From NCBI GenBank assembly GCA_965277535.1, contig OZ255825.1, positions 62,001-126,000 of the forward strand: a stretch of 64,000 nt of DNA, read 5' to 3'. The notes under the pieces were generated by a model. The model made no database searches. It saw only the letters and a program-made list of their open reading frames with translations, and was not told the DNA's origin. Position numbers and translations under genes: made by a program. The stretch's first letter is position 1, and each line of letters begins with the position of its first letter. The stretch comes from Ilyomonas sp965277535. GTDB taxonomy: Bacteria > Bacteroidota > Bacteroidia > Chitinophagales > Chitinophagaceae. Below, in pieces: positions 42,197 through 50,248 of this stretch.

Positions 42197-44017
42197 ATGA
42201 AAACCATCTTTGTTTTTGCACTTATTTTTTCATCTTTCTTTTCATTTTCTCAAACAGATTTATTACAAAATATCAATGGCCGAAAAAGTATAAATCTTAA
42301 TGGTCGCTGGCATTATATCATTGATCGTTACGAAACCGGTTATCGCGGCTTTCAGGGTGCTAAAGCCGATGAAAACAATCAGTTGTCTGGTTTCTTTCAA
42401 AACCAACAACAGCAAACACCCGGCGAGTTGGTGGAATATGATTTTGAAAAATCGCCCACACTACTTGTGCCTGCCGACTGGAATTCGCAAAACCCCGAAC
42501 TCCTATTTTATGAAGGAACCATTTGGTATCAACGCAATTTTTTTGTTCATCTCAACTCAAATAAAAAATACATGCTTCATTTTGGTGCGATCAATTATGA
42601 AGCTTATGTTTCAGTAAATGGAAAGAAAGCCGGAATGCACACAGGTGGCTTCACTCCTTTTGATTTTGATGTAACTCACTTACTGAAAGAAGGCAACAAT
42701 TCGATTGTAATAAAAGTGGCTAACGACCGCAAAAAGGAAGCCGTGCCAACAGATAATTTTGATTGGTGGAATTATGGCGGTATTACAAGAGATGTGGTGC
42801 TTGCCGAGTTGCCGCAAACATTCATCAAAGATTACAAATTACAACTCGCTAAAAACGATGCAAAAACAATAAATGGATACGTGCAATTAAGCGATTCTTC
42901 TGCTTTGCAAAAAATCGTTGTCAGCATTCCGGAAGCGCATTTACAAACAACAGCTATAACTGATGCGAGCGGTAAAGCAGCCATTCGTTTCCCTATAAAA
43001 AATATTGTTTTGTGGCAGCCAGATCGTCCCAGATTATACAACGTTAGCATTCTATCTGCAACCGATTCGGTAGAAGATAAAATTGGTTTTCGCTCGGTCG
43101 AAACGCGGGGCAAACAAATCTTATTAAACGGCAAACCCATCTTCTTACGCGGCATTTGTATTCACGAAGAAAATCCTTTGATCCCGGGAAGACCACGTGA
43201 CAAAAGCGATTTGTTTATGCTGCTGAACTGGGCAAAAGAACTGAACTGCAATTTTGCACGACTGGCGCATTATCCGCATAATGAAAACATGAGTCGCATG
43301 GCAGATAGCTTAGGCATTTTATTGTGGGAAGAAGTGCCCGTTTACTGGACGATTGACTGGACGAATCCATCAACCTATAATAATGCACAAAACCAATTGA
43401 ATGATTTAATCAGTCGTGATAAAAACCGTGCTTCTGTTATCATCTGGAGCATTGGCAACGAAACGCCAGCCATACCGGAACGCCAAATATTCATGGAGAA
43501 ACTTGCAGATTTTGCTCATGAACATGACAGTACACGATTGATTGCTGCCGCATTGCTTGTTCACAACAACGGTGATACGATTGTTTTAAATGATGCACTT
43601 GGCAAGAAGTTAGACATTGCTTCTTTCAACGAATATTATGGCTGGTACACAAAAGAAAAGCCTTGGGAGATTGGAAAATTTCAGTTTAGAATTGAATACA
43701 ACAAACCGGTTTTTATCAGTGAAGTAGGCGCTGAAGCGCTGGGTGGTTTTCATGCCGATAGCACCGTTCGCTTCTCCGAAGAAATGCAAGCATCTTTCTT
43801 TCAAAATCAATTGAAGATGATACAAAAAATAGACGGATTAGCAGGAATGACGCCGTGGATATTGTGCGATTTTCGTTCGCCCAAACGTTTGAATCCAACG
43901 TATCAAATGTACTGGAACCGCAAAGGTTTGATTTCAGAATCGGGTGAAAAGAAGAAAGCGTTTTATGTGCTGAAAGCTTTTTATGACAGGAAAGAAAAAG
44001 ATGGATTGAATGAATAA
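42197..44017 (+). CDS. glycoside hydrolase family 2 protein (beta-glucuronidase-like)
   Basis: 606 residues, exported (signal peptide to about 20, FSFSQ). The sugar-binding jelly-roll has WNSQNPELLFYEGTIWYQRN and GGITRDVVLAELP. An Ig-like domain and the TIM barrel follow (LLNGKPIFLRGICIHEENPL), with the acid/base Glu in IWSIGNETPAIPE and the nucleophile Glu in PVFISEVGAEALGG. The short length and motifs resemble bacterial beta-glucuronidases more than large beta-galactosidases, but specificity is uncertain. Confidence 0.93.
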   Translation: MKTIFVFALIFSSFFSFSQTDLLQNINGRKSINLNGRWHYIIDRYETGYRGFQGAKADENNQLSGFFQNQQQQTPGELVEYDFEKSPTLLVPADWNSQNPELLFYEGTIWYQRNFFVHLNSNKKYMLHFGAINYEAYVSVNGKKAGMHTGGFTPFDFDVTHLLKEGNNSIVIKVANDRKKEAVPTDNFDWWNYGGITRDVVLAELPQTFIKDYKLQLAKNDAKTINGYVQLSDSSALQKIVVSIPEAHLQTTAITDASGKAAIRFPIKNIVLWQPDRPRLYNVSILSATDSVEDKIGFRSVETRGKQILLNGKPIFLRGICIHEENPLIPGRPRDKSDLFMLLNWAKELNCNFARLAHYPHNENMSRMADSLGILLWEEVPVYWTIDWTNPSTYNNAQNQLNDLISRDKNRASVIIWSIGNETPAIPERQIFMEKLADFAHEHDSTRLIAAALLVHNNGDTIVLNDALGKKLDIASFNEYYGWYTKEKPWEIGKFQFRIEYNKPVFISEVGAEALGGFHADSTVRFSEEMQASFFQNQLKMIQKIDGLAGMTPWILCDFRSPKRLNPTYQMYWNRKGLISESGEKKKAFYVLKAFYDRKEKDGLNE

Positions 44018-44057
44018 CGTTGAAGCATTGGCGATGTGGCTGTATTCCTTGTTCCGT

Positions 44058-44330
44058 CTACCCGGTGCCGCTGCTGATTAAAGTTCTAACCCGTCCTGAA
44101 ATAGGTTGACTGATTATTAATGATAATCCTGTGATTGATGAAGATAATACATCCTGAATAAGGTTGAGTAATGATGTTGTTTGCGTGTGCAGTGGCAAGT
44201 TATGAATTCCCTGGTGAATCAGTCCCAACTTGCAAATAGTGGTGCGGCTGATTCCATACTTTTCGGACAGCTTTCTAAAGCCACCGCCTTCGGTTAAATA
44301 CTCCTGAATGATTTGTTCTTCTACATCCAT
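44058..44330 (-). pseudogene. truncated transposase OrfA fragment
   Basis: The first 40 or so codons (MDVEEQIIQEYLTEGGGFRK, then LSEKYGISRTTICK) are the helix-turn-helix start of an IS3-type OrfA. After HNLPLHTQ the frame runs into unrelated sequence, through the left inverted repeat to a chance stop at 44058. It is the gene remnant inside the dead insertion sequence. Confidence 0.75.
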
Positions 44331-44367
44331 AAAATAGATTGTTTTTTAGTCAACCTGTTTCAGGACG
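44092..44367. mobile_element. remnant of an insertion sequence with 20-base inverted ends
   Basis: Terminal inverted repeats CGTCCTGAAATAGGTTGACT (44092-44111) and AGTCAACCTGTTTCAGGACG (44348-44367) differ at one base. The 276 bases between them hold only the start of a transposase gene and an internal copy of the end (ATCCTGAATAAGGTTGAGT, 44151-44169). No clear target duplication is seen. The element is internally deleted and cannot move alone. The flanks 44018-44091 show nothing else. Confidence 0.8.
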
Positions 44368-44435
44368 AGACACCAACGTTTGCGACAAATATGTGCAGCA
44401 GTGCTTACTTTTACTGTCTCTGCATAAACAACTTT

Positions 44436-45317
44436 ATGATTAACTTCCCCGAACGCATACGCAGCTATCCGCAATATTGCCGGCAGCTTTCGTGCGGCGA
44501 TTCATTAATTACCCTCTTTACCTGTCTGCCCGAAGCGCGGCTTATGCAAACCAAATTCTCCGGTTTATGGTCTGCCGAAAACTATATTTTCTACGTGCTC
44601 GAAGGCAAAAAAGTGTGGCATACGGCGCATGGCTCTTACGAAATTGGTGAAGGCAGTTGCGTGCTGGTGCGCAAAGGCGCCTGCATTCTGGAACAGTTTT
44701 TCGACATTGGCTTTTGTGTGGTAATGTTCTTTCTCCCGGATGAGTTTATCTGCGATACGCTAAAGAAAAAGTCTGCACCCTTAGCACACAGCCAACACAC
44801 ATACGAACCCATCATCCGGCTACAGGCGACCGAAACCATCCAATCGTTTTTTGTTTCAATGTACAGCTATTTCGAGCGTACCACAATGTCCGACAATGCG
44901 TTGCTGGAACTCAAATTTCGCGAGCTGATTTTGAATATTGCCGACAATCCGGCAAATAAGCAAGCCTTGTCTTATTTCTGTTCGCTCATGAGCGAGCCGC
45001 AATCCGTTTCGCTCGAGCGCATGATGAACGATAACTATTGCTTTAACCTGAAGCTGGAAGAATATGCCGCGTTATGTCATCGCAGCCTTTCAGCATTTAA
45101 GCGTGATTTCACCAGGCACTTTGGTACCACACCCGGCAAGTGGCTGCTGGAAAAACGGCTGCAGTACGCGCTGTATCTGTTACAACATGCGGGCAAAACC
45201 GTATCGGAAGCGGCTTTCGAGAGCGGTTTTGAAAACCTCTCGCATTTCAGCCGTTGTTTCAAACAGCGTTTTGGTTTTGCACCATTATCGGTAAAGCATA
45301 CTTCATCTGCATTATGA
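44436..45317 (+). CDS. AraC family transcriptional regulator
   Basis: 293 residues. The N-terminal cupin-like domain is about 1-150 (YIFYVLEGKKVWHTAHGSYE, then GEGSCVLVRKGACILEQFF). The C-terminal AraC double helix-turn-helix has EYAALCHRSLSAFKRDFTRH, FGTTPGKWLLEKRLQYALYL, and SEAAFESGFENLSHFSRCFK. I chose the ATG at 44436 because the longer frame from 44313 would begin inside the insertion-sequence remnant. Its target is unknown; the methyltransferase gene 85 bases downstream has its own promoter box. Confidence 0.92.
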   Translation: MINFPERIRSYPQYCRQLSCGDSLITLFTCLPEARLMQTKFSGLWSAENYIFYVLEGKKVWHTAHGSYEIGEGSCVLVRKGACILEQFFDIGFCVVMFFLPDEFICDTLKKKSAPLAHSQHTYEPIIRLQATETIQSFFVSMYSYFERTTMSDNALLELKFRELILNIADNPANKQALSYFCSLMSEPQSVSLERMMNDNYCFNLKLEEYAALCHRSLSAFKRDFTRHFGTTPGKWLLEKRLQYALYLLQHAGKTVSEAAFESGFENLSHFSRCFKQRFGFAPLSVKHTSSAL

Positions 45318-45372
45318 GCCGCAAAGCAAAATAGCTGAACCTTATAGCAACAGTTGTTTTTGTATAGCCCGG

Positions 45373-45380
45373 TAGTTTTG
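45373..45380 (+). promoter_or_regulatory. -7 promoter box of the methyltransferase gene
   Basis: TAGTTTTG, a TAnnTTTG match 22 bases before the ATG at 45403, so this gene need not depend on the araC-type gene upstream. Confidence 0.5.
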
Positions 45381-45402
45381 TATTTCATAAAAACAAACAT
45401 CT

Positions 45403-46242
45403 ATGTCTTACAACACATCCATCATTTTACCCAACCCCAACAAAGCCTTATGGGAAAAAGGCGACTTCACAAAGATTGCAGAAACCATGCGCGACAGCGG
45501 CGAAGCCTTTGTAGCCACCTTAAGCATTAAGACAGGTATGCAGGTGCTTGACCTTGGATGCGGCGACGGCACCACTGCCATACCCGAAGCCAGGTTGGGA
45601 GCGCAGGTATCAGGGATAGATATTGCAGCCAACTTAGTAGCTGCGGGCAACAAAAGAGCAAAGGCGGAAGGACTTTTGAACATCCGCTTTGAGGAAGGCG
45701 ATGCCACCGGCTTGCACAATTTGGAAGATGAAAGTTTTGATCTTACGGTAAGCATCTTCGGGGCAATGTTTGCGCCACGCCCTTATGATGTGGCGAAAGA
45801 AATGGTACGCGTTACGCGCAAAGGCGGTCGCATTGTAATGGGTAACTGGATACCCGGCGATCCTACGCTTGTAGCTCAGATTCTCAAGATAAGCTCTGCT
45901 TACACACCGCCACCGCCCGAAGGTTTTGTAAGCCCGATGCTGTGGGGCGTAGAGAAAGAAGCAACGCAGCGGTTTGTAGCTGCCGGTGTGCCCCAAGAAA
46001 ATATTTCATTCAGCAAAGAGACGTTTACGTTTCATGCGCCGTTTTCTCCCTCGGGTTTATTAAACCGTTTCCGGCAATATTACGGACCTACTATGATTGC
46101 CTTTGAAGCTGCAGAAAAGAACGGCAAAGCCGACGCCTTGCAACAAGAGTTGGAACAGTTGTTCATCAGCCGGAACGATAGCACCACAGAAGACACTTCT
46201 TCCATACCGGCTACCTTTTTAAAAGTAACCGTGCTGCGCTAA
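45403..46242 (+). CDS. class I SAM-dependent methyltransferase
   Basis: 279 residues. The SAM-binding motif I is VLDLGCGDGTTAIPEARLGA and the acidic strand 2 is VSGIDIAANLV; motif II region is DLTVSIFGAMFAPRPYDVAK and motif III RVTRKGGRIVMGNW. The C-terminal half may form the acceptor site. It resembles UbiE/COQ5-like or small-molecule methyltransferases. The acceptor is unknown. The product of its reaction is cleared by AhcY. Confidence 0.9.
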   Translation: MSYNTSIILPNPNKALWEKGDFTKIAETMRDSGEAFVATLSIKTGMQVLDLGCGDGTTAIPEARLGAQVSGIDIAANLVAAGNKRAKAEGLLNIRFEEGDATGLHNLEDESFDLTVSIFGAMFAPRPYDVAKEMVRVTRKGGRIVMGNWIPGDPTLVAQILKISSAYTPPPPEGFVSPMLWGVEKEATQRFVAAGVPQENISFSKETFTFHAPFSPSGLLNRFRQYYGPTMIAFEAAEKNGKADALQQELEQLFISRNDSTTEDTSSIPATFLKVTVLR

Positions 46243-46285
46243 AACTTTTGCAAGCACAATATTGAAAGGGTTTTGTAGTAGCTGC

Positions 46286-46333
46286 AAAATGCCTTATTCC
46301 AGTTAGTTGTAACTACTTGGAATAAGGCATTTT
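46286..46333. terminator. terminator after the methyltransferase gene
   Basis: Arms AAATGCCTTATTCCA (46287-46301) and TGGAATAAGGCATTT (46318-46332) around a 16-base loop, with T/A-rich flanks on both sides. It can serve both convergent genes. Confidence 0.8.
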
Positions 46334-46469
46334 ATTATTAATGAAAACCATCTTCTCTATTCTAAAGATGCCTCATCATACATCACACGGGTTCATGAGG
46401 AAGGCTGGCTTATAAGATTGTTATGATTCATTAGCCAATAGCCACTGGTGTTTCTATACATGCTATTTT

Positions 46470-47087
46470 TTACTCAGTGATATAAGCGGCATCAATTAAA
46501 TTGAACTTATCATCAAACTGATACAGTTTTGGTACGCCGGTAGGAATATCAACTTGTGTAATGGCATCTTTGCTTATGTTTTCCAACACCATCATCAACG
46601 AACGAAGGCTGTTGCCATGCGCTACAATCATGCAATTCAATTGTTGTTTCAGCAACGGTTCGATGTGGCTTGTATAGTAAGGCACTACACGGTTTTGTGT
46701 ATCGAGCAAGCTTTCACCGCCCGGCGGAGCTACATCAAAACTTCTGCGCCATGTGTGAACTTGTTCGGCACCATATTGTTCGGCAATTTCAGCTTTGTTT
46801 AAACCTTGTAATTTACCATAGCTGCGTTCATTCAAAGCCGCATCGCGATAAATTTTTATATTGGATTGATGTATCTCTTGCAAAACAATCTGCATTGTTT
46901 CTTCTGCGCGTTTTAAAACAGAAGTAAATGCTGAATCAAACAAGATGTTTTTTTTATTCAACTTATCGCCGCTGAGCTTCGCTTCTGCCCTGCCCTGTTC
47001 GGTTAAGTCAACATCCACATCGCCTGTAAAACGGTTTTCTAAATTCCATTGCGATTGTCCATGCCGGATTAAAACGAGATAGCTCAT
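46470..47087 (-). CDS. gpmA: 2,3-bisphosphoglycerate-dependent phosphoglycerate mutase
   Basis: 205 residues, the shorter bacterial form. It interconverts 3- and 2-phosphoglycerate in glycolysis. The phosphohistidine motif is LVLIRHGQSQWNLENRFTG, with ALNERSYGKLQGLNKAEIAE and the second catalytic His in MIVAHGNSLRSLMM. The length is normal for this subgroup. It is read alone; the RAYT gene lies upstream in the same direction with a REP repeat between. Confidence 0.94.
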   Translation of the reverse strand: MSYLVLIRHGQSQWNLENRFTGDVDVDLTEQGRAEAKLSGDKLNKKNILFDSAFTSVLKRAEETMQIVLQEIHQSNIKIYRDAALNERSYGKLQGLNKAEIAEQYGAEQVHTWRRSFDVAPPGGESLLDTQNRVVPYYTSHIEPLLKQQLNCMIVAHGNSLRSLMMVLENISKDAITQVDIPTGVPKLYQFDDKFNLIDAAYITE

Positions 47088-47144
47088 TGTGGTTGAAGTT
47101 TGTTTTTATCGCTTTTTTACCTTTTAATGTTTCATCGTTCAAAA

Positions 47145-47172
47145 GCTCCGTAGGAGCACCGTGTTTGTAGCA
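47145..47172 (-). repeat. REP-like repeat downstream of the RAYT gene
   Basis: GCTCCGTAGGAGC palindrome (47145-47157) followed by ACCGTGTTTGTAGCA, preceded by CGTTCAAAA. It is the reverse complement of the repeats in the cluster at 47724-48035. Confidence 0.8.
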
Positions 47173-47249
47173 AAACAATCATAAAAGGCTATCGGCTTCA
47201 TCGGAACCGCGTAACGTTTTGTTAATTCAATCCATACATAACATTCGCT

Positions 47250-47711
47250 TCATTCAATCCATTCAAACAAATAACGTTCATCATATTCAACTTCGAATTT
47301 CTCTAAAAACTTGCGGTATTCTTCTTTGAATGTTTTCTTATGATGATGCTCTTCCTGATTGAAAATATACTGACACACACTGTTTATCTGCGAACGACTG
47401 TAAGAGAACACGCCGTAACCTTCCTGCCAGCAAAAATAACCCTGTATCCATTGTTTGTTGTTGATAAACTCGTTGCTCTGAACTTTTATTTCTTTTACAA
47501 AATCGGATATGCTGATAGATGGATGAAACCCGACAAACAGATGCGCATGATCCGGCATACAATGAACAGCCAGCATCTTCGCTTTTCGTGCCTGCACAAG
47601 TGAAGTGATGTATTTATGCAACTCTTCTTTTTGTTGTTTGGGAATCAGGCTTTGCCTCTCTTTTACGGCAAAAACAAATTGCAGATAAATTTGAGAAAAG
47701 GTATTTGCCAT
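47250..47711 (-). CDS. REP-associated tyrosine transposase (IS200/IS605-like Y1)
   Basis: 153 residues. The HUH motif is HCMPDHAHLFVGF and the catalytic Tyr with its Gln lies in QINSVCQYIFNQEEHH. The N-terminus FSQIYLQFVFAVKERQSLIP is typical of Y1 transposases. It is intact. GCTCC-type palindromes with GCTACAAACACG tails flank it on both sides, the arrangement of RAYT enzymes that mobilise REP repeats by single-strand DNA transfer. No tnpB is present. Confidence 0.9.
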   Translation of the reverse strand: MANTFSQIYLQFVFAVKERQSLIPKQQKEELHKYITSLVQARKAKMLAVHCMPDHAHLFVGFHPSISISDFVKEIKVQSNEFINNKQWIQGYFCWQEGYGVFSYSRSQINSVCQYIFNQEEHHHKKTFKEEYRKFLEKFEVEYDERYLFEWIE

Positions 47712-47723
47712 GGTTGTTTACGC

Positions 47724-48035
47724 GGCTCCTATGGAGCCGTTTTGGTTTTATATAAAATCTGCTACAAACACGATGCTCCTACGGAGCCAACACTATTGGT
47801 TAACGACTGTGCTACAAACACGATGCTCCAATGGAGCTTTTGAACGATGAAAATGGAATACAGCTATAGACACAATGCCTACGGAGCTTTTGCAACGCTC
47901 AAATTGAACCTTGCTAGAAACACGTTACTCCTATAAAGCAAACAATTCAAACCTCAATCTCTTGCTACACACGTTGCTCATACGCATCTTATAAAATTAT
48001 AGGGAATCTTATAGTCTATAAACACGGTACTCCCC
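47724..48035. repeat. cluster of REP-like repeats next to the RAYT gene
   Basis: About seven units fill the 357-base gap 47712-48069. Best copies: GGCTCCTATGGAGCC (47724-47738), GCTACAAACACGATGCTCC (47761 on) with TACGGAGC, and again 47811-47838 with AATGGAGC. More decayed units begin at 47863, 47911, 47962 and 48013, losing the palindrome. No gene is present in this gap. Confidence 0.85.
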
Positions 48036-48069
48036 AATTTCAATCAATGATTGCGGTTACAAATACTTT

Positions 48070-50010
48070 TTATTTTATCACAATTCCACCCAATGCTGGC
48101 AAATGCAAACGAAGCGAATACCTGCCCACTTCTTCATCTTCTAACGTGCATTGAATATCGGGATTGTACACATCACCGGTACCCCAAAACTCTTTGCTGT
48201 CGCTGTTGAAAATTTCCTTCCAGCCCTTTTTTCCGTAAGCCGTTACATGCCAGTCGCGACGTACTACCGGTGTGAAATTTAGAATAACCAATACATCATC
48301 TTCCGGTTCCAAACCTTTGCGTTTGTAAACCACAACGGCTTCAGCGCGATGGTTTACATCAACCCATTCAAATCCTTCCGGTTTAAATTGCAATTGATAC
48401 AATGCCGGTTCGTTCCGATACAATTCATTCAACTTTTGTACACAAAATTTCATACCGCCATGACTTACATGTTGCAGTAATTCCCACTGCAATTCACTTT
48501 TATAATTCCATTCCTGCGTTTGACCAAATTCATTGCCCATAAACAACAATTTGCTACCCGGATGCGTGAACATGTATGTGTAGAGCAAGCGCAGGTTGGC
48601 AAACTTTTGCCAATCATCGCCGGGCATTTTATAAAGCATCGGGCTTTTGCCATGCACCACTTCATCGTGGCTAAGAGGCAGCATAAAATTTTCATCATAA
48701 AAATACATCATGCTGAACGTAAACTTGTTCTGCATAGTGCCGCGATAGAGGGGATCGAATTTAAAAAAATCCAGCGTATCGTGCATCCAGCCCATCATCC
48801 ATTTCATGCCAAAACCCAAACCACCGGCAAAAGTTGGCCGGCTTATGCCTGGCCAGTCTGTTGCTTCTTCAGCAATGGTTTGTATGTCTTTAAAATCTCT
48901 GAATAAAGTTTCGTTCAAATGCGTTATAAATTGTATCGCTTCCAGATTTCCGTTGCCACCAAATTCGTTCGGTTCCCATTGACCTTCGGTGCGGCTGTAA
49001 TCCAGTCGCAGCATAGATGATACAGCATCCACACGCAAGCCGTCAACATGAAATACATCGCACCAGAAACGTCCGCTGCTGATTAAAAAGCTTTTCACTT
49101 CATTGCGTGCATAATTAAAAATATACGAATTCCAGTCGGGATGATAGCCCTTGCGCATATCAGCATATTCGTAAGTGTGCGTGCCATCGAACATAAACAA
49201 GCCATGTGAATCGTATGGAAAATGCGATGGCACCCAATCAAGCAAAACACCAATGCCCGCTTCATGAAATTGATCTACCAGCCACATAAAATCCTGTGGA
49301 TTTCCAAAGCGGCTGGTGGGTGCAAAAAAACCCGTTCCCTGGTAGCCCCAGCTACCATCGAATGGATGTTCCATTACGGGCATAAACTCAACATGCGTAA
49401 AGCCCAATTCTTTTACGTAAGGCACGAGGCGTTCAGCTATTTGACCATAAGTGTTATAAGTCTCTTCATCATTTTTATCAGGTCGCATCCAGCTTGCGAG
49501 ATGCACTTCATACACAGAGAATGGTGCGTTCAGTGCATTCTTTTCGCTGCGTATATTCATCCATTCTTCATCCTGCCAATCGTATTCTAAATTCCAGGTG
49601 ATAGAAGCCGTAAGGGGTCTTTGCTCCCAAAAGTTAGCAAACGGATCACCCTTATCCTGCACCATTCCTTCGAAGCCATGAATGTGATATTTATACACTT
49701 CGCCTTTTAAAACATTGGGTATAAATCCTTCCCAAATGCCGCTGTGGTCGAGCCTTACAAACAGGGGATGTGTATCGGTTTGCCAATTATTAAAGTTTCC
49801 TTTTACAAAAATTTGGGTTGCATTGGGAGCCCACACAGCAAAGTAAGTTCCGGTTGTTTCGTTCACTTCAAGCTGCTTGTTACCAAACAGTTTGTACAGG
49901 CTATAATGCGTTCCGTTTTGAAAGTTGCGAACGTCTTCCTCCGTAAACAATGAATAATTCCAAACGGGTTTGGTGGTGTCAACAAAATGAATCTCTTCAT
50001 ATTTTTTCAT
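48070..50010 (-). CDS. glgB: 1,4-alpha-glucan branching enzyme
   Basis: 646 residues. It adds alpha-1,6 branches to glycogen. The N-terminal CBM48 domain has YFAVWAPNATQIFVKGNFNN. The GH13 barrel carries the catalytic Asp in VDGLRVDAVSSMLRLDYS, Glu in IQTIAEEATDWPG, and the HD pair in MLPLSHDEVVHGKSPM. No other glycogen genes are adjacent, so it stands apart from the usual glg cluster. It is complete, ending with a C-terminal beta domain. Confidence 0.95.
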   Translation of the reverse strand: MKKYEEIHFVDTTKPVWNYSLFTEEDVRNFQNGTHYSLYKLFGNKQLEVNETTGTYFAVWAPNATQIFVKGNFNNWQTDTHPLFVRLDHSGIWEGFIPNVLKGEVYKYHIHGFEGMVQDKGDPFANFWEQRPLTASITWNLEYDWQDEEWMNIRSEKNALNAPFSVYEVHLASWMRPDKNDEETYNTYGQIAERLVPYVKELGFTHVEFMPVMEHPFDGSWGYQGTGFFAPTSRFGNPQDFMWLVDQFHEAGIGVLLDWVPSHFPYDSHGLFMFDGTHTYEYADMRKGYHPDWNSYIFNYARNEVKSFLISSGRFWCDVFHVDGLRVDAVSSMLRLDYSRTEGQWEPNEFGGNGNLEAIQFITHLNETLFRDFKDIQTIAEEATDWPGISRPTFAGGLGFGMKWMMGWMHDTLDFFKFDPLYRGTMQNKFTFSMMYFYDENFMLPLSHDEVVHGKSPMLYKMPGDDWQKFANLRLLYTYMFTHPGSKLLFMGNEFGQTQEWNYKSELQWELLQHVSHGGMKFCVQKLNELYRNEPALYQLQFKPEGFEWVDVNHRAEAVVVYKRKGLEPEDDVLVILNFTPVVRRDWHVTAYGKKGWKEIFNSDSKEFWGTGDVYNPDIQCTLEDEEVGRYSLRLHLPALGGIVIK

Positions 50011-50248
50011 AGCGTAGACAGATAAGTATTGTGAAAGAAAAACAATCGTTATGAAAAGAAACTCAGGTGCATATTATGCAAAATGAATGCTTTCTGCATC
50101 AACCATTTGAAAAGCACCAAAGTTTTGTTTTTGATTCAAATATAAAGCCGTTCATCCTCATTAACTTTTTTTTATGTGGACATGAGAATTGTTTATGGAA
50201 AGATAATAAGACATTGGCATCAATTTACCAACTATCAACTACCCCAAC

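Noticed and set aside
44313..44435. 41-codon upstream extension of the AraC regulator
   Set aside because: It begins inside the insertion-sequence remnant and adds no family sequence.
49222..49590. 122-codon plus-strand frame inside glgB
   Set aside because: Antisense shadow of conserved GH13 sequence.
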